Positions 11,516 through 14,359 of a stretch of DNA of 14,359 bases are shown here, in pieces. The DNA is from SAR202 cluster bacterium (GTDB lineage Bacteria; Chloroflexota; Dehalococcoidia; Lucifugimonadales; JASMAO01), in the NCBI GenBank assembly GCA_030754315.1, contig JASMAO010000191.1:1-14359 (forward strand), read 5' to 3'. A program made the translations under genes and the position numbers. Numbering within the stretch: position 1 is the first letter of the stretch; each line of letters begins with the position of its first letter. The notes beneath the pieces were generated by a model that saw only the letters and a list, made by a program, of their open reading frames with translations, had not been told where the DNA came from and made no database searches.

Positions 11516-14359
11516 CCAAGCACCAGGCAAGGATCCAGTTCGAAGGATATCCACCCGCCGTCTTACGTGAATTCGATGTCGCTTGGACACCGATGTCTGA
11601 GGCATTGTCTGATAAACAGCTAGCCAGTTGGGTCGAGACAGGCGCAATGTTGGTGAAACACACCGCTAGGTCTTGGGAGGCTGCGGCCCAATATTTTAGA
11701 GTAAGTCCGAAGGTGGTCGTGCTTATGCCCTTCAATTATTTTATTCTGTGGGCCCAGTTGGGGGTAAAAGTTTGTGAGCAATCACCCGTTTTGGCGGTAT
11801 CTTACTTGCAGGCTAGTCCGGGCACAATGGGCGTGCTTCGCTCTCGGCACATTGAGGCATGGGCTAGCTTGGGCCTAGACTTGTACAAAGGGACGTGGAA
11901 GTCGAGCACACTGGCCTGTCGCTTCTTCGATGCAAGTCCAAGTTTGATAAAGACTCTAACACTGCCAGAACTAAAAAAATTCGTTTTGTTTCTGGATGCC
12001 CTGTCACAGCATTCTTACGATTTGGCGACTGAAAGCATCAGCCTAGGGCAGAAAATATTCCCGATGGTTGGATCTGACAGAGACTCTGTTATTAAACTGG
12101 CCTCTTCGCTTACCGAGAACAGTTGGCGTCAGGTGAAGGGCTTCTTTGACGCTGCTTCTAGAGCTTTGCCTAAGATAGAAGGCACCCAGCGTCTGAGATT
12201 CCTAATCATTTCCGATAAACTTGTCCAACGTGGAGGGATGAATATTCCCAGTGTCATGTTGGAAGTATCCGAATCGCTGGGTGAACTAGATTCCGAGTGT
12301 CATTCTGAGCTTCTAGACCTGACAGAGAAATTGATTGAAATTTCCCCAGAGGCTGTTCCTCCGTTTCTCCAGAGTTCCTGTGTCGTCTTACAGCGAGTGA
12401 GCATGCCTCAACTTCACAAGTGGTTCGAAGAGGGTGTCAGGATACTTAATCAAAATCTGGTGGGTGGTCAAGCATATTTTCGGATGGAGTCTGTGCACGC
12501 CGAGAAGATTCTAGAAGTGCTTTCCTCGGGTGTTGAATTTGGCCGCATAAAGGCAGTTATGGAAATGTACTGTTGCGCTCTTGCTGGCGCTGGTATGCAA
12601 CTTGCCACAACTGATGAATTGGTCGAGAAAAACATCGGGTGGATTTCTGGAGAATCAGCAACCACAGAAGGGACTACTGTCTATGTGCCGTCGGTGGAGG
12701 ACCGGTATCCATCGAAGGAAGAAAATTTCGCCCGTTTTAAGGTCGTATCTACTCACCAAGTAGCGCATTTAGAGTTCGGTAGTTTCGATTTTGAGTACGA
12801 TAGGCCTTCTATTTTGTTCAAAGATTTGCGACCAAAATTGAAAAACCGATTGTCAGATAATTTGGAAGATCCGGTACTTGAAAATGGAGATGCGGGTGAA
12901 GATCTAGAACCTGCTCATGTCACAGATATGCAGCTATTCTTCGATAAGTTTGACGACCGGCAGCTTGCTTTAGACATATTTACAGTTGTTGAGGATGGTC
13001 GGCTTGATGCCAGGGTAAAAAGTCAGTACTTGGGGATCAGGAAGGCATATGAATTGGTTCAATCTGATTCAGTGAAGTCACGTCGCGATATACAGGGGCT
13101 CCCAATGAGGGAAGCGATGGTGGAGTTTTTAGTTAGAGTTAGTTTAAATGAAACGAAAAATCTACGGGTACCTAAAAGACAGATTGATAATGCTCTAAAG
13201 GTTTGGCGTGTCATAAAGCGGGTATTTGGTCCGAGAGCTGTTGTAGAGGATACTGCCGAGGCGACCATAAGAATTTACGCAATTATCGCCGACGTTCGAA
13301 ACGAAGAGGTATCCGAGGATGAGTGGGAGGATTTGGATGTTGAGGAGGATCTAGACCAGGATATCGAAGATGTCGATCAAGGTTTAGAAAACCTCCTTCA
13401 GGAAATGTTGAAGGGTGGGGGCCAAGAAGATGGGCTAGCGTTAGGCCAAGACGACGAAGACGAGGAACAAGAGTACGAGCCAACGCAAGACGTGGACTTT
13501 AGAGGCGATTTTAAGCCGGAGCTCGTTCAGTTGCTGGCTGAACTACGTAAGCAACAGGCGGATCAGGACGGACAAACTCAGGGCAACGAGATTACTGCAG
13601 ATATGGTGGAGCAGGCGTTGGAGAATTCAGCTGAACTAATATCGGAATCCATAGATGGTGATATTAAAAGTGATGCCAGCACTCTAGCAAGCAGCCTTAT
13701 TAAGGAAGCCGGGCTTGACGTACCGAATGTGCCGGAGCTAGGCCAAGGACCGCTGGTGCATGTGGATGAAGATGGTGGCCCCCTGGATCCACAAGAGCCT
13801 CAGACATTTGTTTATGACGAGTGGGACTTTCGGGCAGAGGACTACAAGCCGCGTTGGTGTGTCGTTCGTCAGAAGAATATGACGGAAGGTAACGTTGAGT
13901 ACTATTCTAATACTCTTAACGATTATTCAACGTTGGTATCACAGGTACAGCGGCAATTCGAACTGATGGTTCCGGAGATGTTTCGGAAGGTGCGTAAGCT
14001 CGAGGACGGTGAAGAAATTGACATAGACGATGTGATTGAAGCTTTTGTAGATATCCGTAGTGGCGCCGGGCCAAGTGAAAAACTTTATTGGCGTAGGAAC
14101 AAAGTCCAGCGGGATGTCGCAGTAGCGTTTCTCTTGGACACATCGGCGTCTACAGCAGAGGCGATAGACGAGCCCCAGAAAATAGCGGATGATTGGAATG
14201 CTCCTGATGACCCTGTTGAGTACATGGTGTGGCTGAGGAGTAGGCGAGGTGAAGGGACAAAACGTTCGTACAAGCGCATTATCGATCTCGAAAAAGAGGC
14301 GATGGTTTTGCTGATAAACGCGCTGGAGGCAATAGGTGACACCTATGGCATTTTCAGTT
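11494..14359 (+). CDS. NorD/CbbO-type VWA-domain protein (3'-partial, long form)
   Basis: The frame from GTG 11494 stays open to the window edge, at least 955 codons, so the C-terminus is missing. It is the partner of the upstream CbbQ/NorQ-type ATPase. Residues 1 to about 300 are helical repeats with a recurring pattern (for example SWEAAAQYFRVSP and SSTLACRFFDASP). A very acidic stretch spans about 604-667. Then comes the family signature YDEWDFRAEDYKPRWCVV (about 774-791), IDDVIEAFVDIRSGAGPSEKLYWRR, and the VWA domain starting AVAFLLDTSAST, whose DxSxS metal-ion site begins at Asp882 (codon 14137-14139). About 40 residues later DLEKEAMVLLINALEAIGD continues the domain. NorD and CbbO proteins are typically about 600-800 residues, so this is clearly longer. 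There is no signal peptide or membrane segment in the part seen. Family assignment is firm; the client enzyme is unknown. Confidence 0.88.
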   Translation, partial: MSPKNSLTKHQARIQFEGYPPAVLREFDVAWTPMSEALSDKQLASWVETGAMLVKHTARSWEAAAQYFRVSPKVVVLMPFNYFILWAQLGVKVCEQSPVLAVSYLQASPGTMGVLRSRHIEAWASLGLDLYKGTWKSSTLACRFFDASPSLIKTLTLPELKKFVLFLDALSQHSYDLATESISLGQKIFPMVGSDRDSVIKLASSLTENSWRQVKGFFDAASRALPKIEGTQRLRFLIISDKLVQRGGMNIPSVMLEVSESLGELDSECHSELLDLTEKLIEISPEAVPPFLQSSCVVLQRVSMPQLHKWFEEGVRILNQNLVGGQAYFRMESVHAEKILEVLSSGVEFGRIKAVMEMYCCALAGAGMQLATTDELVEKNIGWISGESATTEGTTVYVPSVEDRYPSKEENFARFKVVSTHQVAHLEFGSFDFEYDRPSILFKDLRPKLKNRLSDNLEDPVLENGDAGEDLEPAHVTDMQLFFDKFDDRQLALDIFTVVEDGRLDARVKSQYLGIRKAYELVQSDSVKSRRDIQGLPMREAMVEFLVRVSLNETKNLRVPKRQIDNALKVWRVIKRVFGPRAVVEDTAEATIRIYAIIADVRNEEVSEDEWEDLDVEEDLDQDIEDVDQGLENLLQEMLKGGGQEDGLALGQDDEDEEQEYEPTQDVDFRGDFKPELVQLLAELRKQQADQDGQTQGNEITADMVEQALENSAELISESIDGDIKSDASTLASSLIKEAGLDVPNVPELGQGPLVHVDEDGGPLDPQEPQTFVYDEWDFRAEDYKPRWCVVRQKNMTEGNVEYYSNTLNDYSTLVSQVQRQFELMVPEMFRKVRKLEDGEEIDIDDVIEAFVDIRSGAGPSEKLYWRRNKVQRDVAVAFLLDTSASTAEAIDEPQKIADDWNAPDDPVEYMVWLRSRRGEGTKRSYKRIIDLEKEAMVLLINALEAIGDTYGIFS

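Noticed and set aside
13283..14342. Several minus-strand open frames of 66-85 codons at the right end
   Set aside because: They are antisense to the continuous plus-strand VWA frame, whose product has recognisable NorD/CbbO motifs.

Overview
This 14.4 kb window (roughly 45-50% GC by eye) is a stretch of ordinary bacterial chromosome. It has nine complete or partial housekeeping and metabolic genes on both strands, and at the right end the start of a compact operon that is the most interesting part. No phage, IS transposase, CRISPR array, rRNA or recognisable tRNA gene is present. The gene set is a class II fumarase with a GSSIMPGKVNP loop, a full-length SelA, a long-form CbbQ/NorQ-CbbO/NorD pair and a stand-alone 3-hydroxyacyl-CoA dehydrogenase. 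It would suit a free-living, probably aerobic bacterium. A Chloroflexota lineage (Dehalococcoidia/SAR202-like) is my best guess, from impression only and with no database support.

Layout. Positions 2-928 (+) hold a 5'-truncated 3-hydroxyacyl-CoA dehydrogenase whose catalytic His position is Asn. A 383-bp gap with a nested inverted repeat follows. Positions 1312-2553 (+) hold a CCA-adding/poly(A)-polymerase family enzyme in which the first Asp of the metal-binding DxD is Asn. It meets fumC (3971-2550, -) tail to tail, the two stop codons sharing one TTAA. An alpha/beta hydrolase (4723-4076, -) lies upstream of fumC, and a threonine aldolase gene (4892-5932, +) diverges from it behind an 11-bp inverted repeat. 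rarA (7530-6169, -) and selA (9239-7803, -) follow. The 272 bp between them contain a perfect 20-bp hairpin, nested inverted repeats and flanking 10-bp direct repeats.

From 9331 to the right edge is one tightly packed operon: coaE (last step of CoA synthesis), a MoxR/CbbQ/NorQ-type AAA+ ATPase, a CoA-pyrophosphatase-type NUDIX hydrolase (start overlaps the previous stop by 4 nt), and a very large NorD/CbbO-type VWA protein (starts 22 nt inside the NUDIX gene and runs off the window, at least 955 codons). AAA+/VWA pairs of this family remodel or activate metalloenzymes such as Rubisco or nitric oxide reductase. Here neither target is present. The pair is instead interleaved with one enzyme that makes CoA and one that probably destroys it. 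That arrangement is the best candidate for an undescribed system in this window.

Regulatory sequence is unusually readable. Three plus-strand transcription units (cca, threonine aldolase, coaE operon) each have an extended -10 element of the form TGC-TANAAT. selA has a TATACT 7 nt before its ATG and no ribosome binding site, suggesting a leaderless mRNA. A full-length selA implies that the organism makes selenocysteine, although selB, selC and selD are not in this window.
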